A DNA stretch of 64,000 bases from Petaurus breviceps papuanus. Its lineage: Eukaryota > Chordata > Mammalia > Diprotodontia > Petauridae. Shown in pieces: positions 43,374-54,085 of the stretch (positions are counted from its first letter, which is position 1; every line of letters begins with the position of its first letter). Both the position numbers and the translations under genes were made by a program. The DNA is taken from contig JAMXIF010000222.1 in NCBI GenBank assembly GCA_028583685.1, positions 3,522,302-3,586,301 on the forward strand. The letters are read 5' to 3'. The notes under the pieces were generated by a model that saw only the letters and a list, made by a program, of their open reading frames with translations, was not told where the DNA came from and did not search any database.

Positions 43374-43670
43374 AGGGCGGCCAGGTAGCACAGCGAGTAA
43401 GAGCACCAGCCCCAGTGTCAGGATGATCTGGAGATCGAATCTAGGCTTAGACACTTAGCAGCCACCCAGAAACACCTGGCTGTGTAACCTTGAGCAAGTT
43501 ACTTAACCCCAATTGCTTAGAGGCCGCCAGGTGGCTCAGCGAGTAAGAGCAGCGGCCCCAGTGTCAGGATGACCTGGGGATCGAATCCAGGCTCAGATAC
43601 TTAGCACCACACCCAGAAATAACTAGTTGTGTAACCTTGAGCAAGTTACTTAACCACAATTGCTTTAAAA
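43374..43670 (+). mobile_element. Dimeric tRNA-derived SINE
   Basis: Two head-to-tail monomers, 43374-43519 and 43520-43670. Each has an A-box-like 'tagcacagcgag' or 'tggctcagcgag' and a B-box-like 'gatcgaatc'. Both end in 'caagttacttaacc(c/a)caattgctt'. A 15-base target duplication with one change (aaaagtcgaatttgc / aaaagtcaaatttgc) flanks the pair, so it inserted as a dimer. The tail is a short A run. Confidence 0.85.
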
Positions 43671-44511
43671 AAAAGTCAAATTTGCCAGATGGGAAAAGAA
43701 TCTCAAAAGCTCACTGAAGAGAATCATTCCTTCAGAATTAGATCAGAGCAAATGGAAGCTAGTCACTTTATCAGAAATCAAGATACTATTAAACAGATCC
43801 AAACAAATAAAAAATAGAAGGCAATGTGAAATATCTCATTGGAAAAACCACTGACCTAGAAAATACATCCAGGAGAGATAATTTAAAAAATTATTGAACT
43901 ACCTGAAAGCCATGGTCAAAAAAAGAACCTAGAAATCATCCTGAAAGAAATTCTCAAGGAAAATTGCCCTGATGTTTTAGAACCAGAGGGAAAAATAGAG
44001 GTTGAAAGAATCCACCTATCACCTCCTAGAAAAGATATCAAAAAGAAAGTCTTAGGAATATTATAGCCAGGTTTTGGAGTTCCCAGATCAAGAAGAAAAT
44101 ATTACAAGCAGCCAGGAAGAAAAAAGTTTAATACCATGGAAATACAATCAGTATAACACACGATCTGGCAGCTTCTACACTGAGGAATTAAAGGGCATGG
44201 AATATGATATTCTGCAGGTCAAAGGACCTGGGATTAAAACCAGGAATCACCTACTCAGAAAAACTGAGTATTATGTTTCAGGGGAAAATATGGTCATTCA
44301 ATGGAATAGAGGACTTTCAAACATTCTTGATGAAAAAATCAGAGTTGAATAGAAAATTTGACATTCAGATACAAGAAGCAAGAGAAGGTAAACAGGGAAA
44401 AGAAATCATAAGGAACTTATCAAAGTTGAACTATTTACATTCCTACATGGAAAAGTGATAATTGTAACTTATGAAACTTTTCTCAGTATGAAAATAGTTG
44501 AAGGTAATAGA

Positions 44512-44650
44512 AATGTGTGTATATGTGTATATATATATACATATATATGTATGTATGTATACATGTATGCCTATGCATGTCTATATAGGAGGGTATATGG
44601 GCGTATGAATACATAAGTGAGTGTGTATATATGTGTACAGGTATACATAG
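44512..44650 (+). repeat. TATATG/TGTATA microsatellite in the HAL1 3' UTR
   Basis: Alternating purine-pyrimidine words around (TA)n and (TATG)n. Confidence 0.85.
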
Positions 44651-45475
44651 ACAGAAGGCACAGGACCAGTTGAAAAGGAAGGGATTATACTTAAAAGGTG
44701 AAATTAAGACATAAGAGAGGAATATAATGAGAGGACATGGGGAGAGATAGAATGGGGTAAATTATTTCATATAGAAGAAGCAAGAGAAATTGTTACAATG
44801 GAGGGGAAGAACAAGAAGGCAAAAGGGAATGAGGCAACCTTATTCTCATTGAATTTGGCTTAGGGAGGGAATGACATACACACTAAATATGGTATCTCAC
44901 CCTACAGGAGAGTAGGGGGAAAGGGGATGAGAGGGGGAATGATGGAAGAGAGGGCAGGCTGAGGGGAGGGAAGTTGGAAGCACCCACTCTTGAAAAGGGA
45001 CAGGATCAAAGTAGAGAATAGAACAAATGGGGGGGATAGGATGGAGGGAAATATAGTCAGTCTTTCACAATATATATACACTATGAAAATGTTTTGCATA
45101 GCTACACATGTACAACCTATATTGAATTACTTATCTTCCCAGTAAGGGTGGGTGATGAGGCAGGTAGGGAAAGAGTATGGAATTCAATGGTTTAAAATCA
45201 AATGTTTAAATATATGTATTATTATTGTTATTATTTTACATGTAACTGGGAAATAAGGTATACAGGCACTGGGGCATAGAGATCCACTGTGCCCCCCTGG
45301 GAAGTCAGAGGGTGCATGGGGGAAGATAAGGGAGAAAGCAGATTGGGGGAGGGGATATTCAGCAGGATCACTGTTTGGGGGTGGTGGGTAGGGGAAAAAT
45401 GGGGAGAAAATTTGTAACTCAAAATCTTGTGGAAATGAATGATGTAAACTAAAAAATAAATAAAGAATAAAAAAG

Positions 45476-45770
45476 AATATGAGGTTGAAACACACATTGC
45501 CAGACCTAGCTCAGTGTTTGGGAGGCACCGAAGAATAGTATTGTAGGGAAGTGATTTTAGACTGACCACCAAACTGAAGGTCTGCAGAGCCATTGCTGTG
45601 TCCTCATTGTTGTAAGCTTGTGAAACATAGACGGTACGCCGGCTCCCCACCAGGAAACCGAATCCATTCCATTTGAATTGTCTTAGGATCACCTGGCAAG
45701 ATAAGGTACCAGAAACTGAGGTCCTTTCTTGAACTAAACTGCCAGGCATTCAAACTTGACTGTAGAGAGT
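45476..45770 (+). mobile_element. LINE copy C, part 2
   Basis: 'gctcagtgtttgggaggcac', 'gaccaccaaactgaaggtct' continue copy C after the HAL1-like insertion, matching 19725-19990 of copy A. Confidence 0.85.
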
Positions 45771-46876
45771 TGTAAAGCCAAACAGGAGCAGCTCTCTAGA
45801 GGACTGCTGCTATGAAGAGATCTAAGATTCTGATCACATAGCATAGTGAACTCTCTATTCATTCAGCAGCAAACTAAAGCAAAATGTTCACAGAAATAAA
45901 AGTACAGCATTCACAATGATATAACAACTTATCACTTAAGTGGCCACATATTCTTAAACAAAAGATATCATTCAGGACACAAAGAACAAAGGCCTCCCTC
46001 CCTTAGGTCACATTATCTTCATCTCATCAGTCAGAAAGTCTTCTTTCTTCTTGATTGGAGACTAGCTTCCAATCATCCTTAACTCAGTCATCCTAATTAA
46101 GAGGTAAAAAGTACAAAGTTCTCCCACCCCTACGCCATAGCAAATCATGATCTCGTCAGCCAGCACTAAGTACCCAATGAAAGGTGATTTCATGTTGACT
46201 TGGGGCTGGCTCCCAAATTCCATGGTTCCTCTTCCATACTCCTAGCTCTTGTCGAAATTCACCCAACTGTCACCTGGACTCACAGCTAGGCACTCCCAGT
46301 TCCTGTTCCAGCTTGAAGCTCATGGTAAGCAGTCCACCTAAAGCCCTTCGAAGTCTCTGTTCCTGGGAAGAGAAAACTTAACAGAGCCACAACAATATCT
46401 ATACGCATAAAGTTTAGCAAAATTGCAACAACATTCACACACATTGCCAGCACTATCATCTCAATTCACTTTCTGCCTGTGAAATCAATACAAGTCAACA
46501 GACAGGGTGCATCTGTCTGACAAAGTAACACAATTCAATAGATAGAATGCTTCTATCTGACAAAGTAACACAAATATCAGACAGAAGGCTTTTGTCTGAC
46601 AAAGTATACAAATACACATCAACACAGACAGAACAAATAAACAGAGTGACGGGCCCTTCCACTGTTCTTCTTCTCAGTTTTGCTCTTTTCCAGTTTGTGC
46701 TCCTGCTTTTACATGGTGGTTCTCCTTCCTGTTCCACCCTTCCTATTGTGTCAGCCAGTTTCTCCCACCTCCAAATCACAATTTAGGGCTCAAAGGCACT
46801 CAAAGAACTGAAACAAGGGGCTAAATATTTAAATAACTGAAACAAGGCACTAAGTACTCCTTTGCTTGCCATTACA
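45771..46876 (-). mobile_element. LTR-like element of about 1.1 kb with TG...CA ends
   Basis: It begins TGTAAAGCC and ends CCATTACA, and the exact 5-base duplication AGAGT flanks it (45766-45770, 46877-46881). It splits copy C of a LINE at a defined point. The minus-strand start TGTAATGGCAAGC resembles family A's TGTAATGGGAATG, hence the orientation call. It carries three tandem hairpin-bearing units (46499-46622). No retroviral coding sequence adjoins it, so it is best read as a fossil solo LTR of a long type. Confidence 0.75.
46499..46622. repeat. Three tandem 40-base units, each an inverted repeat
   Basis: Units at 46499-46538, 46539-46577 and 46578-46622 share 'tctgacaaagta'. Each opens with a stem: CAGACAG/CTGTCTG, AGATAGAA/TTCTATCT and CAGACA/TGTCTG. 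One stem pair changes on both sides between units 1 and 2. Confidence 0.85.
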
Positions 46877-47322
46877 AGAGTGCAACTCCAATGGACTGGC
46901 CATGTTGTTCAAATGCCAAATGTACACTTTCCATAAAGGCTATTTTATGGAGACTCACACAGGGCAAGCCTTCCCATGTTGGTCAAAAAGAGCAATACAA
47001 GGACACTGGCAAGATCTCTCTGAAGAACTTTGGAATTGATTGCATGACATAGGAGACACTGGCACAGGACCACCCAGCATGGTGTGCCCACATAACAGAG
47101 GGTGCTGTGCTCTGTGAGCAAAGTATCATTGAAGAAACTCAAGATGCACAGATTTCAAGAATGCACCCCAAATGTTCACAACCCATAGTAGAGCATTCTG
47201 ACATCATATTGGTCTAATCAGTCTTAGTCAGACTCACTGTAACTTGACTCTAACACAGTGATGTTATTTTCATCTTCTTCGAGAATGAAGAATAGCAACC
47301 AACTTTTTACCATTGCATTTAT
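46877..47322 (+). mobile_element. LINE copy C, part 3
   Basis: 'gagtgcaactccaatggact', 'actttggaattgattgcatg' continue to the 3' end of this LINE family, ending 'cttcgagaatgaagaatagc'. Confidence 0.85.
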
Positions 47323-47667
47323 ATACTATAACTTATTAATCCATTCCACAACTGATGAGTACTCCCCTAGACTTTCATTCTTTGTCCCCTCAAAAAAACT
47401 ACAAATATTTTTGCATATTTTTTAGAGTTTGTTTTGCTTAGAATTAAACCCTCTTTTAATATGCCTTTCTTCTAATTCTGTCTCCCCTTTTCCCTTTTCC
47501 TTTCTATTTACCTCTGTGCCCTAATGGCTATGTATGTGTATTGTTCCTTTAACCAGTTAAAATGAAAATGAGGGTGAAATGTCAGCTGCTCTCCCTACCC
47601 CCTCCTCATCTATATAAATGTCTACTTGTACATCCTCACAATAAGAGATATTTTTTCCTTAATCTTC
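47323..47667 (-). mobile_element. LINE-1 region, part 2, running into L1/HAL1 3' UTR
   Basis: 'ttaatccattccacaactga' and 'tacaaatatttttgcatatt' are L1 ORF2 words reversed. From about 47460 the sequence looks like an L1/HAL1 3' UTR instead, so a second element may start there. Confidence 0.5.
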
Positions 47668-48206
47668 TGTAGCGGCAAGCACCCCAAGCGTCCTCAGGGT
47701 TTGCTGCCAATACAGGTTCTTGGATCTGCTTTGATAAAGGAAAACAACTCAAAAATGGGCTAACAAGCTTACTTTAATCAGTCAAACATGTATCATTTAC
47801 CTAGTTCAGGGGGAAAAGGTCAGCACCCCGAACTTCAGAATACACAGACAGAATTATCAAGTCAGAGAAACAGATCAAGTAGACAGATTTCCAAACTGTC
47901 CAACCATTACATCCATACCAAATCAACATCTGGATTTCAATATCTGGGTTTTTCAAAGCCAGGGGTCTCTGGACAACGGCTTCGCAGAATCCACATCAAA
48001 TCACGAACACTGCTCAAAGTGAGCCCCAAAACAAAGCTACACATCAGGGCTTATATAGCCTTCTCCTGGCTCAGAGAATGTAACAACCTTATTAACTCAC
48101 TGGCCAATCAAGAAGTATCTACTGAAAAACAAGCCTCCCACCCCAGGCTCCAGGTGCACTTTAGCCTAGGGGCAGGGAAGATCTTTAAATTTACATTCCC
48201 ATTACA
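47668..48206 (-). mobile_element. Solo LTR, family A copy 3
   Basis: TGTAGCGGCAAGC at the left and CCATTACA at the right; flanks TCTTC and CCTTC form a 5-base duplication with one change. The TATA motif (minus-strand tatataag) and the far ATTAAA are kept. It is a fossil solo LTR inside L1/HAL1 sequence. Confidence 0.85.
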
Positions 48207-48697
48207 CCTTCCTTTCTCTCCTCCACTCACACAGTGTATTCCTCATTTAACTTTCCATTATTCTCTTAAGATCATCAAAATATAGAGAAACCACTCCCAG
48301 GCCTTGTCTAATTAGAATCCCTGTATTACTTTTGATAATGATAGGGCTCAGAGGGGACACATGTATCATCTCCCCATATTAGAATGTTAGTAGTTCATCC
48401 TTGTTTAGTCAATTATCATCATTTATTGTTTACTTTTTGGTTTCTCTTTACTCCTCTATTTGAATTTCATATGTCTAAGCAGCTCTAGGTATTCCTCTAT
48501 TTACTCAAAGGTCCATTTCCCCACCAATAGCATTATGCTCAGTTTTGCTGAATAAATTATCCTTGGTTGTAAGCCCATTTCCTTAGCTTTCTGTTATATC
48601 ATATTCCAATTTCTGTGCTCTTTTATGGGGTAGTTGTTAAGTCCTGTGTGATCTTGACTAGTACTGATTGGTGATTGAAATCTTTCTTTCTAACTTC

Positions 48698-48728
<31 letters not shown>

Positions 48729-49740
48729 TTTTTACATAGAAGCTCTGGTTTTGGCTATGATGTTCCTGGAAATTTTCATTGTGAGATTTCTTTTCAGAGA
48801 TGACTGGTGGGTTGGTTGTGTGTTTGCTTTTTCTATTTCCACTTTGCCCTGTGGTTCTAAGAGATCTGAGTAGTTTTATTTTATGATTATTTAAATATGA
48901 TGTCTAGGCTCTTTTTTTGGGTCATTTCACTCAGATGGTCTAATGACTGATAATTTTTCTCTCCCAATATGTTTTCTGAATCAGTTGTTTTTGCTATGAA
49001 ATACTTTAAATTTCCTTCTAATTTTTCCACCTTGACTTTGTTTTAATATTTCTTGTTGCCTCCTGGAGTCATTGGATTCTATTTGATCCTTTCAAATTTG
49101 CAGTGAGTTTGTTACTTGAACAGGTTTTGTGCCTCTTGTGCTCAGTGGTTAATTCTCTTTCCAATTCATTCTTCTATAACTCTCATTTTTTTTTCAAAAC
49201 TCTCTTCCATTTTTTTCATTTATCATTTCATTTATTTAAAAAAAATAAAATTGTTTTTAACTCTCATTTCATCTCCTCCAGAATTTCTAGTTGAGTTTGA
49301 GTTAAAACTGTGTTTTTCTCTGAAGCTTTGCTTGTTGATATTTTGGAGTCATTCTGTTCTTTTTTGTTTGTGTCTTCAGCATCATCATAATAGCCCATTA
49401 TGGTGGTATTTTTTTTTGTTTCTTTCCTCATTCTTCCAGTCTACTTCCTGACTTTGGACTTTATTATCCTGGATGGGTTCTGTCACACTCCTGGAGGGGA
49501 GGTCTGTTGGGTCCTGGAGGTCCTGGAGGTCTGGAGGTCCTGTTGCTGCTTCCTTGAGTTGTCAAGTGCCATGTAATTCCAGGGTCTCAGGGACTGACTG
49601 GGCAGCTGCAAGCTTCTAGTTTCCCAAAGTAGCTTGACCTTGGGCAAAGTCTAATTGCTGCTCCCATGGCAGCCACTTTGCAAGTTTCTGGCCTGGGTTT
49701 CAATCTGAATGATAGAATAATACTGGACTCTGACTCTTCA
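48207..49740 (-). mobile_element. L1/HAL1 ORF1 and 5' region
   Basis: On the minus strand the order is leader (about 49740-49480), coiled-coil part of ORF1 (49250-48900) and ORF1 end (48850-48500). Plus-strand words include 'tttgctgaataaattatcct' and 'ccttctaatttttccacctt'. No ORF2 is seen between ORF1 and the 3' side, again a HAL1-like arrangement. A TA/T run lies at 48690-48734. Confidence 0.6.
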
Positions 49741-50165
49741 TGTAAAAACCTTTTTATTTAATATCATGAAAATTGTCTCTTTTGCCTTTTACAATCCCTT
49801 TGTCTTATTATTTTCACAGTAGTGAAAGATGCAGCCTTTCTCTCACTATATTTTTAATAGTATGATTTTTATATTTATATCATTTATCCTTTGGGGAATT
49901 GACTGTGTAAGGTGCCAGTCCAAACTTATTTTCCACCAAATTGCTTTCTCAATATCATAACAATGTGCTTCTTAATTTGTCAAACACTAGACATTCCTAT
50001 GTCTTGCTTGTCCATTTTATTGTACTGACATAATTTATTTCAAAACCAATGCTACTTTTTAAGTATTTATTATTTCATATTACACATTGAAATCTTGGAA
50101 ATCTAGTCCCTCTTCATTTGTCATTACTTCTTTTAATATCCTTGGCCATTTCTTCCTGGTTTTCT
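49741..50165 (-). mobile_element. LINE-1 ORF2 C-terminal part
   Basis: 'ggtgccagtccaaacttatt' and 'ttggggaattgactgtgtaa' resemble the L1 ORF2 end reversed. Confidence 0.5.
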
Positions 50166-50790
50166 AAAAGCACATGACAGGTCTGACCATGACACCCACT
50201 CCCACTCAATGAACTCCAATAGCTCCCTATGACTCCTGGGATTAAATATAGTCTCATCTTTTTGGCTTTTAAAGTTCTTCACAAAACAGTAACTGGCATA
50301 TAGAAATGCTTAATAAGTGCTCGTTGACTGACTTGCCTTTCTCTTCTTCCAGTCTATTTAATTATTCCGCTCCACACTCTCAATGGCACAGCTATTGTAA
50401 TCCTGCTTGCTATTTCTCATCCATGATGCTCCATTCTCCAGTCTCTCTGCTAGTGACTAGCTAATTCCCATAACTGTAATGCTCTCCTGCTCCACCTCTA
50501 CCCCCTAGACTTCCTGGTTCCTTCAAGGCTTAGCTTAGTTTCTACCTTCTTTCTACAAAAGGTCTTTCCTGGCCCCCTTCACTATTAGTGCCAACCCCTC
50601 CAAGGTCACATTGGGCTTGAATTATATATGACACATATATGCCTGTATGTGCATGTGTTCTCTCCTTGTTTGGATATAAGCTTCTTGAGGGCAGGGATTA
50701 TTTTGCTTTTATGTGCTTAGCACGTTGCCTGGTACATAATAACTTAACAAATACTCATTGAATGATTAATTGATACTATTTCCCTAATAC
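50166..50790 (+). mobile_element. L2 LINE 3' end
   Basis: 'gaccatgacacccactccca', 'ccaatagctccctatgactc', 'cttcaaggcttagcttagtt' and 'cttgagggcagggattattt' follow L2 order to its tail. Confidence 0.8.
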
Positions 50791-50879
50791 TTGAAATTAT
50801 TATCAAATACCTTGATAATTTGATTAATAGAACACTGTCTTGAACATTCATTAAGTAATACTATATATATAAATTTTAG

Positions 50880-51690
50880 AGTGGTCCAGTCTCAAACCCT
50901 GAACAGCTCACCCTTGTGTTTTCTTTTTCCCCATAAAATCATTTTATGATACATTTACATAAGTTCTGTGTGTTTTGGTTAAATCTCTAAGATTTATGCA
51001 TTTTGTAGTTCCCTTATTTGAAATGTTTTTTCATGTCTTTCTCCTCTCATTTTTTTTTTTTTACACATACAGTATCTAGCAATACTGATTATTCTGGGGA
51101 TTTATTCTATAGACGGTTATTTTGCTGAAGCTACTCAGTGTCTTGATTAGTTTTCTCATTAATTCTCTAGGGCTTTGTAAGCAAGCCACCACATCTTCTG
51201 GAAATAGGCATAATTTGGCCTCTTCTTTGTCAATTGCCTGATTGATTTTCTTTCTCTTATTGCCACAGCTTGCAATATTTGTGCTATCTCAAATCATATT
51301 GCAGACAAGGGCACCTCTGCTTCATCCATGATCTTAAAGGCAAAGCTCTCATTGCCTATCCATAACACATACTGCTGGTTCTCAGTTTTAGATAAATCCC
51401 TTTTGTTATTTTTAAAGGCTTTTCTATTCTTATGGTGTTTAGCATTTTTACATGACTGGGGGATCTATAAGGCTGAAGGCTTTCACTGAATCTATTCATA
51501 TGATATTCTTTTGATTATTAATATGATTAATTAGCTGTTTTCCTTACATAAAATTGTGCATTCTCAGTATGGATCGAACATGTTTATAATAAATAGTTTT
51601 GGATATGGCACTGTAACTGACAATTTATTTTAAATTGTTGCTATAATATTCATCAGTGATCTAGGGTTTGATTTTTACAAAGACATTCTC
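50880..51690 (-). mobile_element. LINE-1 ORF2 reverse-transcriptase part
   Basis: Plus-strand words 'tttctcattaattctctagg', 'ccaccacatcttctggaaat' and 'gattaatatgattaattagc' are the L1 reverse-transcriptase region reversed. It is an old copy and may belong with 49741-50165. Confidence 0.65.
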
Positions 51691-51779
51691 TAAAAAAAAA
51701 TGGAAACATAGGGAAGTCATGGAGAATGAATGAAAAATCTTGATATAGTCCTATAAGAAGAGGGTCATCAAAGTTGAAG

Positions 51780-52870
51780 CCCCAAAAACTACATTTGAGC
51801 TAGAACGGATAGTAGATTTTATTCATCTGCATCATGGAACAGCTAAATCTCTAAGAAAGCGAGAATTGCTACTAAGGAAAGAGGAAACTGTGAAACTGAT
51901 AATACTCAAAAGGCAGATTGCTGACTGTCTAGCTAACCTCTGTTTTCTCACACAGAAGAATGATCTTTGGATTAAAAAGAAGATGACTGAGGGCAGGGAT
52001 ACGGAACCCAAGTGAGAACTTCTCAATGCCCTTGATAAAGTCTTTAACCAGATGAGACAATTGTTATAAAGAGCTTTGTAAACCAAACATGTTAGCTCTT
52101 ATTATTGGAGAATTCAAGGCATCAGACACAGATGAAATAGATCCTCAGAAACTAAAATCTTTGTAGATGTGTGTGTGTGCTAGTCAGACACATGATCAAT
52201 GATCTTCAAGTGGTTATGGAGATCAATGGTGTCCCACATCATTGGAGAAGGGCAAATACTGCCCAGTTTTTCAAAAAGAGGAAGGGAATCATATCTGTAA
52301 ACTATAAGCTGGTGATCTTGGCTTTAATATTTTTAAAAGGTCACTTTGTGAATATTTAGAAAAGGAAACAGTAGCCACTAAGGCCCCTCATGGCTTGATC
52401 CAGAAAACATGATGTCTAGCTGCCCCATTTCTGTTTTTAATTAGGGTAACTAAATTGGTAAATCAGTGAGAATGCTGAAAACATATTTATATTTTCGTAA
52501 CATTGTTGGCAAAATGTCTCATCTTATTCTTGTAGAAAATATGAGGATAAGCCAGCTAGAGGATAGTACAATTGATTTGGAGCTAGTTTCATATTCAGGC
52601 ACAAAGAGTAGCCATTGATGGTTCCATGTTGGTTTGACAGAGGGTCTCCAGTAGAGTTCTGCAGGGATATGCACTGTTTTATTTAGATACAGGCAGAGAA
52701 CCCATGTTGATTGTATTTGCAGGTAACACAAAGCTGAGGGTGGGGCAGGGTCCAGGAGAAGAGATAAAGATACTTGACACATTAGGTTAGAGAATTTGAA
52801 TGTTAAAAAGATTTCACTAAATGAAATCATTGAGCAAAGATAACAGTAGGAAATCTAATAATGATCAATG
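51780..52870 (+). mobile_element. CR1/L3 LINE, middle part
   Basis: 'ggtgtcccacatcattggag', 'gtagagttctgcagggatat' and 'gcaggtaacacaaagctgag' correspond to the CR1/L3 reverse-transcriptase region (the last spans the FADD-like site). The coding frame is lost. Confidence 0.6.
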
Positions 52871-52959
52871 CAAAAGTTTATTCACACACATTACATTTAG
52901 AAACTATCAACTTCCTGAGTACAAGATAGGGCAAGCTTAGCAATTCAGAGATTTATCTG

Positions 52960-53605
52960 AAAATATCATCTTCTTTAATGGGAAGTCTTCTTATAGAAGA
53001 TGGGGCTTGAAGACAGCCAAAGAGGGCATTAGTCAGAGCAGAGGAGGGAGAGAGTGTGGAGGATAACCAAAGAAATGTCCCAAGTCAGGAGAGAGAGTGT
53101 CTTGTTACAGAAACAGCAGGAAACCAGTGTCACTGGATCATTGTTGTGGAGGAAGGTGTAAGAAGATTGTAAAGGTAGTAGGGGGCTGGGTTATAAAGGG
53201 CTCTAAATGCCAAATAGAGGATTTTGTATTGAGGCAATTGGGAGCCACTGGAGGTTATTGATAGGGGGAGTGATATGATCTGACCTGTGCTTTAGGGAAA
53301 ATCACTTTAGTGGAATAATGGAGGATGGATTAGAGAGGGCAGAGACCTAAGGCAAGCAGACACCCCAGCAGTTACTACGATAATCTAAGTATGATGTGAT
53401 GAGAGCCTGCACCAGGATAGAGGCAATGTCAGAGGAGAGAAGAGGGTGCACTGGAGTGGTGTGACTGAGGTGAAGTCAAGAAGCCTTGGCAACAGTGTGG
53501 GTATGGAAGATGAGAGAAAGTCAGGAGTCCAGGGTGACTCCTGTGTCAGGAACCCGGGGCTAGGAGAACAGGGGTACCCTCAATAGCAATAGAAAAGGGC
53601 AGAGG
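52960..53605 (-). mobile_element. L2 LINE, long 3' coding fragment
   Basis: 'gctgggttataaagggctct', 'gatatgatctgacctgtgct', 'ggtgactcctgtgtcaggaa' are L2 words reversed, in order. Confidence 0.8.
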
Positions 53606-53654
53606 GGGGGAAAGGGTTGTCTGAGGAGGGTTCTGAACCCAGGAAAAGGTGCTA

Positions 53655-53905
53655 ATTGGTCTCTGAGATTCCTACTAGCGCTGACATTCTAAATTTTGAG
53701 ACCTCTCCCGATTTCAATATTCACTATTCTAAAGTTGCTTCCTACTTTGGCATTCTAGGTCCCATATTCTGAGGTCCCTTCTATGCTCTAATAGTCTATG
53801 TTCTGAAGTCCCTCCCACCTCTGATGTCCTAGGTTTTAAAGTCCCTTCTGGTTCCAAGAGTTTATGTTCTAAGCTCTAAGAGCCTATATCTATGGATCCT
53901 TTGAA
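53655..53905 (+). repeat. Degenerate array of 33-38-base units
   Basis: 'tctgaggtcccttctatgct', 'tctgaagtccctcccacctc', 'ttaaagtcccttctggttcc' are successive units, with 'tctatgtt' or 'ctaggttt' between. At least six diverged units are visible. Confidence 0.65.
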
Positions 53906-53969
53906 GAAAGCTTAAATGTTGTATCTATAGCTGCATATTGTTGCGTATGTGTTTTTGCACACACATACA

Positions 53970-54085
53970 CAGGGTGTCCCAAATGTCTTAGTTCAGGTTT
54001 ACAATGTCATTTAGCCTTACATGTCAAAGTCAAGACTTGAACCCAAGCCTTTCTGAGTCCACATCTGGCCTTCTATGGCCACCAT
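53970..54085. mobile_element. Mariner-like end fragment followed by a MIR scrap
   Basis: 'cagggtgtcccaaatgtctt' at 53970 resembles a mariner-type terminal repeat. From 54020 a minus-strand MIR core follows ('cttgaacccaagcctttctg'). The first call is weak. Confidence 0.35.

Larger units (their letters stand above)
42317..45475 (+). mobile_element. HAL1-like element (L1 with ORF1 only), near full length
   Basis: It begins with an L1-type leader ('gggtcagagtcaagatggaa') and has a decayed ORF1. The C-terminal domain is readable at 44074-44458 ('KDLGLKPGITYSEKLSIMFQ', then 'DFQTFLMKKSELNRKF'), the L1 ORF1p carboxy domain. Directly after ORF1 comes a 3' UTR and the A-rich tail 'aaaaaataaataaagaataa'. 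There is no trace of endonuclease or reverse transcriptase. Diverged duplications 'ggttga' with flanking AT words (42302-42316; 45476-45488) frame it. Without its inserted SINE it is about 2.9 kb, the size of HAL1. Confidence 0.75.

Noticed and set aside
43374-43670. Pair of tRNA genes
   Set aside because: A- and B-box-like words are present, but the cloverleaf arms do not pair properly, and a target duplication with A-tail shows a SINE.
45231-45749. 172-codon frame on the minus strand
   Set aside because: It crosses the border between a HAL1-like 3' UTR and LINE copy C, both of which run on the plus strand.
46499-46622. CRISPR array, because of regular repeats with spacer-like middle parts
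   Set aside because: There are only three diverged units with no unique spacers, in a vertebrate LTR.
47788-48285. 165-codon frame
   Set aside because: It runs antisense through a solo LTR; the same antisense frame recurs in the other LTR copies.
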